From Persicaria tinctoria (lineage: Eukaryota > Streptophyta > Magnoliopsida > Caryophyllales > Polygonaceae), in NCBI GenBank assembly GCA_037127255.1, contig JBANSL010000007.1:63039038-63103037 (forward strand): 64,000 nucleotides of DNA, in the 5' to 3' direction. Positions 20,390-31,314 of the stretch are shown here, in pieces. The notes below the pieces were generated by a model. It was not told where the DNA came from. It worked only from the letters and a program-made list of their open reading frames with translations, and searched no databases. Position numbers and translations under genes: made by a program. Within the stretch, counting starts at the first letter, position 1, and the number at the start of each line of letters is the position of its first letter.

Positions 20390-22397
20390 GAAGAGACCGA
20401 GAACAGCAGCAATGCCGACATGGAAGAGAATGTCAGATATTGCAGGCGTGCCTGAGAATGGCTGTACGAGCTGTAGTAAACAAGATGTGCCAGTCAAGAA
20501 TCCCATGAGTGGAAGGACAAGACCCAAGAAAACAAGAGACAGGTTGTTGGATGGTCGCTTTCCTGGTGACCGGAAAATATGTGTTATCTCTGCTTTAGGC
20601 CCAAATCTATAGGAGGGATCAGCTGGTGAGGGAGGTGGACGAGTTGCCTTTTCAGGTGCTTTAGGCAGTTCAAGATCAAAATGGCCAACTGGCCACAAGA
20701 ATGAATTCTCCTGAGAACAATTTAGAACAGAGCACGAAATGGGTCAGTGAAATACAACATGAAAATTTAACACATTTTGCAGGTAATATATTGTATTATA
20801 TGTTTACAATCTGGAAATGGAACAAGAAGTTTCATCTCTTACCATGACAGCATCACCAACTGATAGTTCAATATCATATTTACCAGAGAGGTAATATAGC
20901 TTCTCAACTAGTCCAAGGAAATCCTGTGAGAGAATAAGGTAACTTTGATAAGCAAATAGATATGAAAATTGACACTAACTGGCCTCGCTAAGGTTGAAAT
21001 GCCCAAAATGTATTGAAGATTGAAGAATATCATATCAACAACATGTATTTGGGACAGAAAAATTTTACCTCGAAAACAAATTTGTAGATGCTAAAAGTTA
21101 GTAATCAATTACCAAACATTTCTACTTTGTCTGATTACACCAACTTTCATTTTCCTTACCCACTGCCACCCCCACCCCAACAAGTAGAATTCCAGTTACA
21201 GAAGCAAGTACGACACATACACAATAAATAATCTTCTAGTAACTGAAAGGAGTATGCATAAAAATAAATGGGAAAAGATTAGATTAAAAACCTTGTACTT
21301 AATAATAGCACTTTTTGATGAAGAATCAGTGGCCTTGAGAATTTTCACGGTAAGAGGCGGTGCACTAGAACCCAGCACAGTGTTCACTGTCACCTGAGTA
21401 TAGATATTTCACTATTCTTGATTAGCAGCTCCAAAATGCGACGAGGTATGTTCGCTTATGATTAACAACAAATCATGACGAGCTTATCAACAAAGTAAAT
21501 ACAGCAACAAACAAATCACGCAGGAGAAGCATGTTGAATGTGCCTAGTAGTCTAGTGATAGAAATAAAACTTTGTAATCAAGTTACCCTCATTCTGCACA
21601 TATCAAGTGAAACTACTCAGAGCTACACTATGAGGGGAGAAAAGTGCAGTTTTAAAAGGCACAGTTTAGATAGAATGGCTTCTTTGAAAAATAGAATCCC
21701 ACCCACATCACAGCTTTTACTTTTTTCAATTTTTTGAGCAAATAAAAATTTATCTAGGCAAAAATTATAAAGTACTCTATCCATTGGTGCCTGCAGCAAT
21801 CATTATGGCATCCATACCCCATCCCATATTCAGCAACAGTAAGTTACTGTGTCGCATCTCATACATTTTATATAACTGACAACATTAGAGAAAGTAACTA
21901 GAAATGCATTGCCCAAATACAAAAGAAAAACCACTCCATCTCTTCAACAGTAAGCAATCAAGATTCAAGACCATTCTAAAAATTGAACAGATGGCACAAA
22001 AGGTCTAAGACACCAAGCAGCTTAGAAGTGAAAGTTTACTGTTAAATGCCTGATCCTCTTCTCCCATTAAGAAACAATTATCGGCGTCAAAGAGGACAAG
22101 CTAAGATTTATAACCAATCAATTTCATGGACGAAATTTGTTTCAAGGTCACTTTTGAATGAAAAGATTGTTAAATAACCAGACAGACTTTTCAGAATGTA
22201 CATAGGCATTTACTCAATTTAAGAAGCAAGGCTTTTTAGGAGGATTACATTCTTGCTCGTGATTCTTAGATATGGGACAACTAACTTCCAGAATGTTAAG
22301 AGAATGTACAAGTCCAACATTGCAAACCTTGAGCTGGTCATTTGCAGTTAGTGAAAGCACAGTTGCTGGAGCAGACAAGATTAGTGGAATGGACAAC
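20390..22397 (-). pseudogene. RPN2: Ribophorin II / OST subunit 2, internal exons
   Basis: On the minus strand four exons with good splice sites lie in family order: 22397-22328 (LSIPLILSAPATVLSLTAND), 21393-21292 (VTVNTVLGSSAPPLTVKI), 20923-20843 ([20 protein letters not shown]) and 20710-about 20390 (GHFDLELPKAPEKA, YRFGPKAEITHIFR, AISDILFHVGIAAVLGL). Ribophorin II is a membrane subunit of the ER oligosaccharyltransferase. The N-terminal exons are absent, being replaced by repeat copy B just upstream. After AAVLGL the expected membrane segment is lost and a 15-base piece (20381-20395) repeats 33 bp away, giving a short wrong tail with a stop near 20366. The expected last exon is at 5926-6042. 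Confidence 0.87.
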
Positions 22398-22638
22398 CTG
22401 TTGAAAACATGCAAATATTTACACAAAGTATTTCCTCTCATCTTAACAACACGATAACACATCAGACTACAAAGCACCATGGTGTAACTGTAACATCAGT
22501 ATAGGAATACGTAAAAAAATATTGCAGACAACATCAATGACTGTTGTATTACGTAAAGAAATGTAAAAACCATCATGAGTTGATGACGGCCGATTGTAAT
22601 ACAAAATTGGGCGTTTTTGGAGTGATTCCCCACACGAG
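22398..22638. other. Spacer between RPN2 exons and copy B
   Basis: This is probably RPN2 intron. It ends abruptly where the copy B homology begins at 22639. Confidence 0.4.
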
Positions 22639-23029
22639 TTTTCTGACCGTTAGGACGGGTCTGACAAACCTCACAAAATCCGGTCTACCTAAATTGGGGT
22701 CTTCTCCGACGACGGAAACCGTCCTCTGACTCCGGTTCCGGCCTCTTCTTGATCCCCCAGCCTCACCTCCTTAAAATCTTCCTTCCATTTGTAGACTCCC
22801 CTGCAGAAACCTTGACCAACAGAAAATGTCGAATGAACAGTGACTGGGAATCTTGTTGCGAATGGGAAGGTCCCCGTAAAGGCTTCGTCTCTCAAATTGA
22901 TCCTTCCTCCATCTTTCTCATCTGGTTAAGCCCCTAAATCCATACCAATTTGGTGTTTGGAGAATCACTCGAAAAACGCCCAATTGTTAGGGTTTACGAT
23001 GAAGAAGCCATGAGAAATCAACTCAAGCC

Positions 23030-23350
23030 CGAAATTGCCCGAGAAAACCGATCTGACCCGAGAATACCCGACCTGACCCTAGAAAACCGATCCGATTGAT
23101 CCGACCCGAACCCGTCCTACACCTTAATAATAATAATAGTAATAAAAAGTTTGTATCCGATACTGACCGACCCAATCCGAGTTAAGCTCGAACCCGAAAG
23201 CAATCCGAACCTAGCAATAACCCGAATCCGATTATATCCGAATGGGCCGACCCGAAATCAACTCAAACCCGAAATTGTCCGACCCGAACATATCCGTAAC
23301 CCGAAATTACCCGGATCCGATTATACCCGACACCCGAAATAACTCAAACC
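23030..23350. repeat. Degenerate (ACCCGA)n tract, copy B
   Basis: The counterpart of 7705-7990, with an added unit block near 23015-23110 and a short (TAA)n run at 23127-23145. Non-coding. Confidence 0.8.
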
Positions 23351-23488
23351 CAATTATATCTGAAACCAATAAAAATCTTATCATTCTCCCTAAAATACTC
23401 AAAACAACCTAAGTATTTGATTACTTAGTAATGGATTAATGGATGGTAATATTATCATGCATATAGTATAATTAAATATAGTTTTGTA

Positions 23489-23699
23489 TTCCCTCCATTA
23501 AAAAAAGTCACTTTTTAGGATTTTTTTTAAGACGCCAAAACTATATAAATACTAATTTTTGATTATTTTTATAATTTCGTAGTTATGAGTTATAAATATA
23601 AAATTAATATTGAAAAAATAATATGTTATATAATTTCGAGTTTCAAAAAAAAAATGTTCTAAAAAGTGAGAAGACTTACATTTTTTTTAACAAATGTAG
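23489..23699. mobile_element. Stowaway-like MITE (old), copy B
   Basis: Orthologous in position to 8125-8333, with TA flanks and the same imperfect TTCCCTCCATT terminus. Confidence 0.7.
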
Positions 23700-25467
23700 T
23701 ATTGATTAAGAATTGATAAACACCGGCTTATTCTATATAGAAGGATAAATATCTCATAAGTAAAAAAAAAATTCATTTGTTTTAACGGGTTATCTACTAA
23801 TCTCTTAGAAGAGAATAAAGTCTGACGTAGTTCATAGTATTTAGGTTTGTGCGTCTTAATCCTTAACTATATATTTGTTTTTAAAGAGTTTCACACAACA
23901 TAAGATTTAACTATATATTTGTTAGCAAGTTTTTATAAGTTTAACTATCTTTTTGTTTTTAAAGATTTAACTCCGTTTATTTTGTTTAAAAGCCAATTTG
24001 AACTGCTTAATGGACTGAGGCCCAAAATCATAATAAACACAACTCTGAATTCCAGGGGTTTTCTTGAACTCGACCTATTTTCTACCGAATTTTTTATCGG
24101 ATGATCAGGAAACTTCAACGCAATATCAGAACCCCGGTGAGAGTGAGATCATTCAATGCAACGGGCGAACCCTCTGATGTCACGCCCACAGGGTGAATTT
24201 CGGTTTGAACAGTTGAAGGAGGGGCAAAATCAACCAAAGCTTCGATCACCCAAAAAAAAACTCAAGGGTTTCAGATTCAAAGCCTTTCAGGTAGGCATTT
24301 TCTGGGGTTTTTTTTCACCCCAAAATTTCAGGGAAGCCATTGGGTTTGACTTGAATGTGATTTCCTCTTGAGACTTGACTTGGTCTGATTTGTTGTTGGT
24401 TGTATTAGGTGATCTCTTTTTTTTTTCCTGCGGTTGGGCAATAGTCACTGTGTTGACTTGGTCTGATTTGGTATTCAATATGACTTTGTCTTGTGATTTT
24501 ATTAGGGACCAATTTTGCCCGGTTAAGTCAATAACAGTTTTTTCTCTGGGGATTGAAAATGATGGTTGCATCTTTTCCCTTTTTTGCATTTCGTCTCCAT
24601 CATACAACGGTCCCTATTTTGGGAAAAGTCTATGATTAAATCAACTCTGTCCCTAACCAATATTGGGCAGCATTTTGACCTTATAAATCAATACCGTAGG
24701 ATTGGGTATAGCGGTGAAACTGTAACATTTTGACTGTCTACGCGTTTTGGGTGCTAGGTGAAACTTTGACATTTCGAACCTATAACACCTCGTTGGTCTT
24801 CACTTCTTCGGTGTATATGGTGTTTTTGGCGCTAGGCGAAAGTTTAACATTTCGAATTGACCTATAACACCACACTGTTCTCCATGTTTGTTCTTGTTCT
24901 ATTTGTCTCTGCAAACAAAAAACAAAAGGATGAAGAGCTCTACTTATGCGTGACAGTGCTCTTGCTCTTTCTTTACTAGTGTTTTCAAGTTGCAGTTGCT
25001 TTTCTCTTGGTGTTGAAGTCATGTTCTTTATGAAACTCACTTTTGATTTCGAAAAGTCCTATTAATAGACCTTATCACATGCAATTATTAGCTAGGTAAA
25101 CTGTCTCTTTTTTCTCTCCCATTAACTGCAATTATAGGAATAGGGTAGCAGTTCACATCACTCATTCTCTTCCACTACTAGAGAATGCTATTTTTTTATA
25201 AAAAAAAAAACTACCTTAATTTGCAGGTCTAGCTGCTAGAGGAGGCTCTTTCTTTTATTTGGCCCAAAACAAGAGACCAGTCGGTGAGTACAAAAGACTC
25301 TCTTCACATAATTTTTTGTTGTACTCACATGACACCAAATTTATCCTTTCAACACATAAAAGTTAAAACAAAGAAATAAACTTTGTTTCATCGACAATGG
25401 CACAAAAATTTGATATGAGAAATTTGTTGTTATTTATATCAAAAGTAAAACTCAAACCTACAAACTA

Positions 25468-25702
25468 CTCCCTCCGTTCATTAATAAGTGTCGTTTGACT
25501 TTTTGACATGTTTTTTAAAAGCTAAAAACTATCTAAAATATTAACTTTTTTATTATTTTTTTAAAATAATTTTAAACTTATAACTAATATGTATAAAATT
25601 ATAAAAAAAAAATCAATCAAAAACTTTATATTTTATATAGTTTTTAACTCCTTAAAATACGTGTCAAAAAGTCAAACGTCACTTATTTCTGAACGGATGT
25701 AG
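25468..25702. mobile_element. Stowaway MITE, 235 bp, copy B only
   Basis: Starts CTCCCTCCGTTCATTAATAA and ends with its near inverse (TTTCTGAACGGATGTAG), with long inverted repeats that include AAGTG and GTTTGACTTTTTGACA. TA is duplicated at 25466-25467 and 25703-25704. The empty site is seen in copy A and at 40840 (AAACTAGTATGTTAGG), proving insertion after the copies diverged. Confidence 0.93.
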
Positions 25703-25704
25703 TA

Positions 25705-26084
25705 GTATATTAGGGGTGTGTTTGGTAAAATGAGGTTTTTGGGTAGTTGGAGTTAAAGTTGGAGTTGAAGCTGGAGTTGGAGATAATACGAGGAGTTATG
25801 CTAGTTTTTATTTTTTTATAAAACTTAAATAAATCTTGTTGAGTGTTTGGTGTTTACGAGGTTATACATAGTTATTTGAAGGTAAAATTACAATAAAGGG
25901 CTTTTAATAATACAAATTATCTAACCTAAAAAAAACAAAATCACAAATTAAGTTGTAGGGAGAATGAGGAATGACCTTCTCCTTTCATTTCTATTCTAAT
26001 TACCGTATAGAACTAGCCAGATCCCATTTGGCCATTTTTCAATTAGTTGGTTATTCAATTCATTTGTGAACTTGGATCTTTGAA
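25705..26084. other. Copy B specific insertion-like sequence
   Basis: Begins near GGGGTGTGTTTGGTAAAATG and includes a GTTGGAGTTAAAGTTGGAG-type short repeat. The GTGTTTGGT start is common among plant DNA transposon ends, but no matching inverted end was found. No gene. Confidence 0.35.
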
Positions 26085-26216
26085 TTATCTTATCTCATAA
26101 TCTCAGTGGCTCTGCCTCCTAGTCCGCTCGTCGATGACAACAACGCTTCGCGATTTCGATCTTTGCAAATCGCAGACAGCCTCTCTCACTTTCTCTCAAT
26201 CTTCGATTTCCATTGC
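26085..26216 (+). promoter_or_regulatory. Orphan, inverted copy of the AGP-like gene leader
   Basis: CTCATAATCTCAG, CCTCCTAGTCCGCTCGTCGA, CTTTGCAAATCGCA and ATTTCCATTGCA follow in the same order as on the minus strand at 12310-12170, which is the 5' leader of the AGP-like gene. Here it runs on the plus strand and no AGP body follows. The promoter role is inferred only from position in copy A. Confidence 0.45.
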
Positions 26217-26664
26217 ATGTTTCGACCGACTACGGGTTTTGGGTGCTAGGCGAAACTTTGACATTTCAAACCTATAAAACCACGTTTGTCCCAGCAAACC
26301 AAAAGAAGGGGGGGAGGGGGAGGAAGAGCTCCACCTGCTCTTGCTCTAAAATAGACCTCATTAATGGGAGTGGGTGGCAGTTCACATCACTCCATTACTT
26401 TCGCTGGCTCAAACTCTCTCTTCTTCTGCTCTATTGCTAGGGTTATTCCTTAATTTGAGGAATGTAACCCTCTGTGGGTTTCCATCTGCTAGCTTAAGGC
26501 ATTAATGACTCTACACTATTACTATATATGCCATGATATATGTGTGTGTATATGTATATATGTATACATACACTAATAGAGCTACACTAGAATTGAAGAG
26601 CTGATATATGTGTGTGTATATGTATATATGTATATATGTATACATACACTAATTCACCATGATA
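26217..26664. other. Rearranged repeat pieces of copy B
   Basis: 26240-26280 repeats the GTGCTAGGCGAAA phrase seen at 9400-9500. 26535-26650 holds two copies of the TATATGTATACATAC tail of the PMD leader module separated by CTAATAGAGCTACACTAGAA. No gene. Confidence 0.5.
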
Positions 26665-26825
26665 TATGTATTCATTCTGGAGTATTACCTGTCCGTCTCG
26701 ACACTACACTCTCTCTAGAGCCTTACTAACTAAATCGGTTTGCGCGTCAGTTTGGATTTGATCAGAGAGTTCCAACCTTTAATCTGACATTTTCTTTTTT
26801 CCCGGCGGAGTAAGGTATCCCTGGA
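26665..26825 (+). pseudogene. PMD gene 3' fragment, copy B (first)
   Basis: Matches the 3' coding part of the PMD gene at 42605-42765: GTCTCGACACTACACTCTC, AATCGGTTTGCGCG and GAGTAAGGTATCCCTGGAAG. The homology ends at CTGGAAGA, where it fuses to the reversed AGP-like gene. Confidence 0.75.
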
Positions 26826-27101
26826 AGACGGTGCAGGGGAAGCTCCATCGACCGGCGGGGAAGCAGAGGGCGGGGGCGGGTGGTGGTGGCTGACTGGATG
26901 AAAAGAAGTGTCCGAGGAGGGCGCATTAATTTCTGATGGAGACGACACCGGGGAAGCTTCATCTGCCGGCGGGGAAGCGGAGGGCGGGTGGTGGTTACCC
27001 ATTGTCCCCGATGCGTTGATCCACCCTATGTTGCGGTACCCTTGGACGGTGCCCACCATTGCGAGGAGGAGGATTAGACAACCTATCCTACATACACTCA
27101 C
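26822..27101 (-). pseudogene. AGP-like proline-rich protein, copy B, C-terminus replaced
   Basis: The frame (stop at 26730) has its own signal peptide (MSVCRIGCLILLLAMVGTVQ) and the repeat core shared with 11791-12132 (SASPPADEASPVSSPSE, DTSFHPVSHHHPPPPSASPP). After GASPAPSS the sequence crosses into antisense PMD DNA at about 26822, giving a basic tail without the hydrophobic anchor. The signal peptide differs fully from copy A, so the N-termini come from different sequences. The product could still be secreted, but the loss of the family's C-terminus suggests a broken gene. Confidence 0.5.
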
Positions 27102-27129
27102 ACGTACTATCGGATGATCCCTCCCGGTG

Positions 27130-28105
27130 ACATTGCAGAGTGGAGTTACAATTCAATTGAAAAGAAGCAACAAAAGAGGTGATTTACCTCTGATTAATCT
27201 CGCACCTCCGTCGTTGCTCGGTGACAGAGTGATTCGAGCGAATAGCATTTACCCTATCATTACCCTTCCCATCTGGAATTCCATGCGAAAATTGGCGAGG
27301 CAAAAATTAAGTAGAAAATTAGCACAAACTGGAAGAATAAGATAGGAAAAAGTTGGAACCTTTGAAAGTGGAAGTCCCGTCCTTGTTGGCACTGAATTCG
27401 TCCGCATAATCCTCTTCCTCTTGGTGAATAGCGCTACTGTGTCTGTGAGTGTTGCCCTTTGTGGACCTCATGGCTTCGCTTTTGCTGGCGGCGGTGTCGA
27501 CTACGGGCAATATAATGCAAGCTCACCGACGAGACGATGGTCTTTTCCAAGTTATATGTGTCATTTTCTTGTTTTACTAGTTGTACGTGTAAGTTATACG
27601 TCCCTTTCGATCTTGCTTTTCCTTCAAAGAAAGCTCCTAATCAGATCAAATCCCCCTCTTAATGTATTTTCATCTCAACGTCCACATGCAAAATTGGAGA
27701 GAGTACTAATGAAAGTCAAGTGATCGAGCTTTGGGGTTGGGGACCATTTTTATATTTATATTTATAGGGGTATGCTAGACATACAACATTGCCCTGCCCT
27801 GCCCTGTGTACGAGCTTGTTCATCTTAACTATGACTGCTAGCTACCTACTAGTGGGTTGAAACACATTTAATTAATTTAATTGGGTGTTTTTTCCATCAG
27901 CTCAACTCAATGTGTGTGGTCAATGTGTGAAGGATCGGAGTTAGGATCTTCGTATCACTTTTTTATGTGTCAATTGTTTTGATCCCAGTTCTTGGTGATT
28001 TCCATATTTTAGCCTTAAGATAAGTGTTTTTGCTAATTGAATCTAACAAAGTAATTAATGTACACTCAAAACGGGGACGAGGACGGGGAGGGTACTCTCC
28101 GCCCC
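27130..28105. other. Intergenic within copy B
   Basis: 27830-28075 resembles 11040-11265 of copy A (ACTGCTAGCTA, TATGTGTCAATTGTTTTGATC, AATTGAATCTAACAAAGTAA). An open frame at 27421-27723 is not recognised. No other gene or RNA is seen. Confidence 0.5.
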
Positions 28106-29512
28106 GAACCAGTTGCCATCCCTAATTGTAGCCTTTATTTCTCTTTTTCTTGGCAGATTTGTTCTTCCTTATAGACAAAATTCTATTCGGCTTGAAACTT
28201 TTGTGATGGCATCACACATGGCTCGAGGAACGCAAGTTTCTCTTCCACCTTCTATGTTGGGGCACATCTATCATGGACTAGGACAGATGGTTACCTACCC
28301 GGGTAATCTGGGGAACGCTAAACCCAATTTTGGAATTCACTTTGTTGTTGGATGGTTAGTCGTGTATTTTTCCAATTTGTACAAGTGTCGTCTCAATGAT
28401 GAATTTGATGAAAAATTCCCCTTGCTAGCACAATATGCAAGAGAACGTGGGAACAATTTCAAACTTTCAATCCAAACTCACTTTTCGAGGCGTTGAGCAT
28501 GTCTTACCGAGATGTGAATTGTGGGTCAAATGTTGACAAACATGATGATTTTGATTATGCCGAGCTACCATATCGATCCTTTGAGCACATGATGGCTATT
28601 CGTTATGGAGTATTACATTACCCGTCCGTCTCGGCACTACACTCTCTCAAGAGCCTTATTACCTAAATCGATTTGCGCATCAGTTTGGATTTAATTAGAG
28701 AGTTCCAACAAATAATATGAAATACCCCAAATTATCTTTGGGTATTTCTTTTTAAGTAAATATAATTTTGGAAATAAAAGTTATTTTATTTTGAACTTCG
28801 AAATATTTTTTCTTTCGAATTGAATATATATAAAGTTTTATAACTAGTTTAAAGATATTTCATCTTATGTGCATATATAGTAAACAAATAAGTTTTTTTG
28901 TTTTGAGACAAAGTGGTATATTTTCTTCAAAAATAAGGAAGGATTCAGAATTATGATTTATTATAATTTACGTAAAATATTTAATATAACGTTTTAGAAA
29001 AATGGTGTTACGAAAAATAAAATGTATTTCATTAAATGTTTTTTATTTAATTTAGGTAGAATTATAATAAATAAATTTTCGGATATACATATATATATTT
29101 ATAAATTGAAAAAGAGCTTGAACCGGTTTTCTTTTGGTTCAAGTGAACCGGACCCATGAAAAAAGAAAAGAAAAATGATGAACCGATTCGGTTGAACCCT
29201 TCTTCTTCCTCCCATGTCAGCCGACCCACTGTTGAACAAAGGTGAAATCTTGTCTCCTCAAATCTCGCTCAAATCTTAAACCTTTTCATTCTAGAACGTT
29301 CCCTATCTGTTTCTAAGGAGATTTATGCAACTGATTGTGAGATTCGGGATTGAACCGCAACCGAACGAACTTATCCCCAAATTCAAAGTTTATCCAAATC
29401 CGCTCTATCCGGGACGAATCCCATCAAATTGAGGGTTGTGATAGCGTTATGAGTAATTATCCAATCGATTTTCGGATTTATTTTAATCCAATCCGTCCCC
29501 AAATCCTCCTCC

Positions 29513-29520
29513 TATAAATA
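29513..29520 (+). promoter_or_regulatory. TATA box of the LTR promoter
   Basis: TATAAATA lies in a CCTCCTATAAATACCC context about 800 bp into the LTR, followed by CACACCACCACCATT-type leader sequence. This is the expected layout for LTR transcription start, on the plus strand. Confidence 0.55.
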
Positions 29521-30490
29521 CCCATTTCGGGATCACTTTCGAAGCACACCACCACCATTCCTCTCCATATCCGAGCTCTCCAACTAATTCATCGTGTTCT
29601 AAACACCTTAATCGACAATCCCCTTCACAAAAGTTTCACAAAAACATCCCGATTTCAAAACCCCCAATTTCGATCCTACCCTCGCCGGAGCTGCCCTCGT
29701 ACACCACCGCTCAGCCGCTGCTGATGCCGCCAGGACCACCAGGGAGGAGCGCCTCATCGCCACTAAGCCGTAGCCACCAGTCGCGTGTCATTCCGAGTAC
29801 AATCGAATCCGTTACGCCTCGTCGAAGTGCTGTCGGAGCTCCGCCGGAAACTTCCGTTGAGTTTCTGTCGGGAGTGAGGTTGAAGAAGGGTAATTGCGTT
29901 AAACCTCCCATACTTTCAGTTTTGTTAAAATATGCCCCTGCCCAGTTTTCTAAAATTCCAGATTCTAACCCGTATTTTTATATGGGCATAAATGCTTTCG
30001 AATTCCGTTAAATCGCAGAGAATGGTCAACCCTTACGCCCATACGAGGGAATTCGAGTTCAACCAACCACTCAAGTCAAAGCTTGCAACTTCGGATCAAG
30101 GCAAGTGACTTTCCGAGCTTTTCCGCTCATTTCGGTGCCTTCGTGTCTTGTTGTTTTCGTTCCTTGAAATGCTTGCCAAATTAATTAAAATAAATTACAA
30201 TTCATCCGCCTTGTGTGATTTATTTATCCGTTAGCTTGAATTTGGCAAGTATAATTGGGTAATGTTATTATTCGACGTATATATATAATAATGACATAGA
30301 TACCCACATGTTTATTAAAGCATGATTTATTTATGTTCTTTCATGCTAATTGGTTAAGAAAGGGATATGTTTCTTTTATGTATCCGTTTTGTTTAGTTCG
30401 TTTAAATTGTAATAATGTGAAGTGTATGTTGCGAGTAAAATTCAATTGAATCCAAACCAATCAAAGTAAAACATACCAATCATCGATGTG

Positions 30491-30920
30491 AATCAATTAA
30501 TCAACGAAGGGCAATGTGAAATGGTAAAGTGAAGTGTGAGTAAAGTGTAGGTCGGGGCCGTTACTCCTCGGTCTTAAGGTTTCATGAAACTACACTTCCA
30601 TGCGAGGTGTTACACAACCAATGGTTGTAGGTCGCTATCCACTATAGACAAGCAGTGTGAATCATAAAGTAAAACAATCAATTAATCAACGAAGGGCAAT
30701 GTGAATCAATTAATCAACGAAGGGCAATGTGAAATGGTATAATCAACGAAGGGCAATGTGAATCAATTAATCAACGAAGGGCAATGTGAAATGGTAAAGT
30801 GAAGTGTGAGTAAAGTGTAGGTCGGGGCCGTTACTCCTCGGTCTTAAGGTTTCATGAAACTACACTTCCATGCGAGGTGTTACACAACCAATGGTTGTAG
30901 GTCGCTATCCACTATAGACA
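30491..30920. repeat. 160-bp duplication inside the LTR
   Basis: 30491-30650 and 30761-30920 are identical over 160 bp. Between them a smaller unit, AATCAACGAAGGGCAATGTG, is repeated several times. The duplication is internal to the LTR and probably arose by replication slippage or unequal exchange. Confidence 0.92.
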
Positions 30921-31192
30921 GAGTAGGACCGGTAGTAGTTGATAAAAAAGATAAAAGATGTAAAATGCATATCATGTGAGTAAGTGAGTGAATAATAATG
31001 TACAAGTAACAAACATGGTTTGAACTAGGTATTGGGGGACACAAGATCAACCCTTAATCGACTGTCTCAGCCCGCGGTTTAAAACTCTCCGGAAGAGTCC
31101 TGCCCTCTGGGTCGATTTTGGGCCACATCAAGTACCTTTTGAACCAATACTTAGTTTAGATCGTATAATAAACAATGTATTAATAATGTAAT

Positions 31193-31314
31193 GGGTAGTA
31201 ATCATAACTTGTTTCAAGCTATATCATATTCCATCTGTAATCGGAGTATGGTTGGGTAGTAATCATAACTTGTTTCAAGCTATATCATATTCCATCTGTA
31301 ATCGGAGTATGGTT
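31193..31314. repeat. 61-bp perfect tandem duplication inside the LTR
   Basis: Unit GGGTAGTAATCATAACTTG... at 31193-31253 is repeated exactly at 31254-31314. Confidence 0.93.

Larger units (their letters stand above)
22639..25466 (+). repeat. Composite repeat, copy B, left part
   Basis: Homologous to 7271-10050 (copy A) and collinear with it: conserved 68-codon frame (22689-22895), CCCGA tract, shared old MITE, exon-like segment and PMD leader module (25288-25466). In copy B a second Stowaway MITE follows at 25468. The two copies differ by small indels and substitutions and carry different material further right, so they are not a recent tandem duplication of the whole block. Confidence 0.85.

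Noticed and set aside
30491..30920. CRISPR-like array
   Set aside because: The short repeats are part of a slippage duplication inside an LTR in plant nuclear DNA; spacing and units are not array-like.
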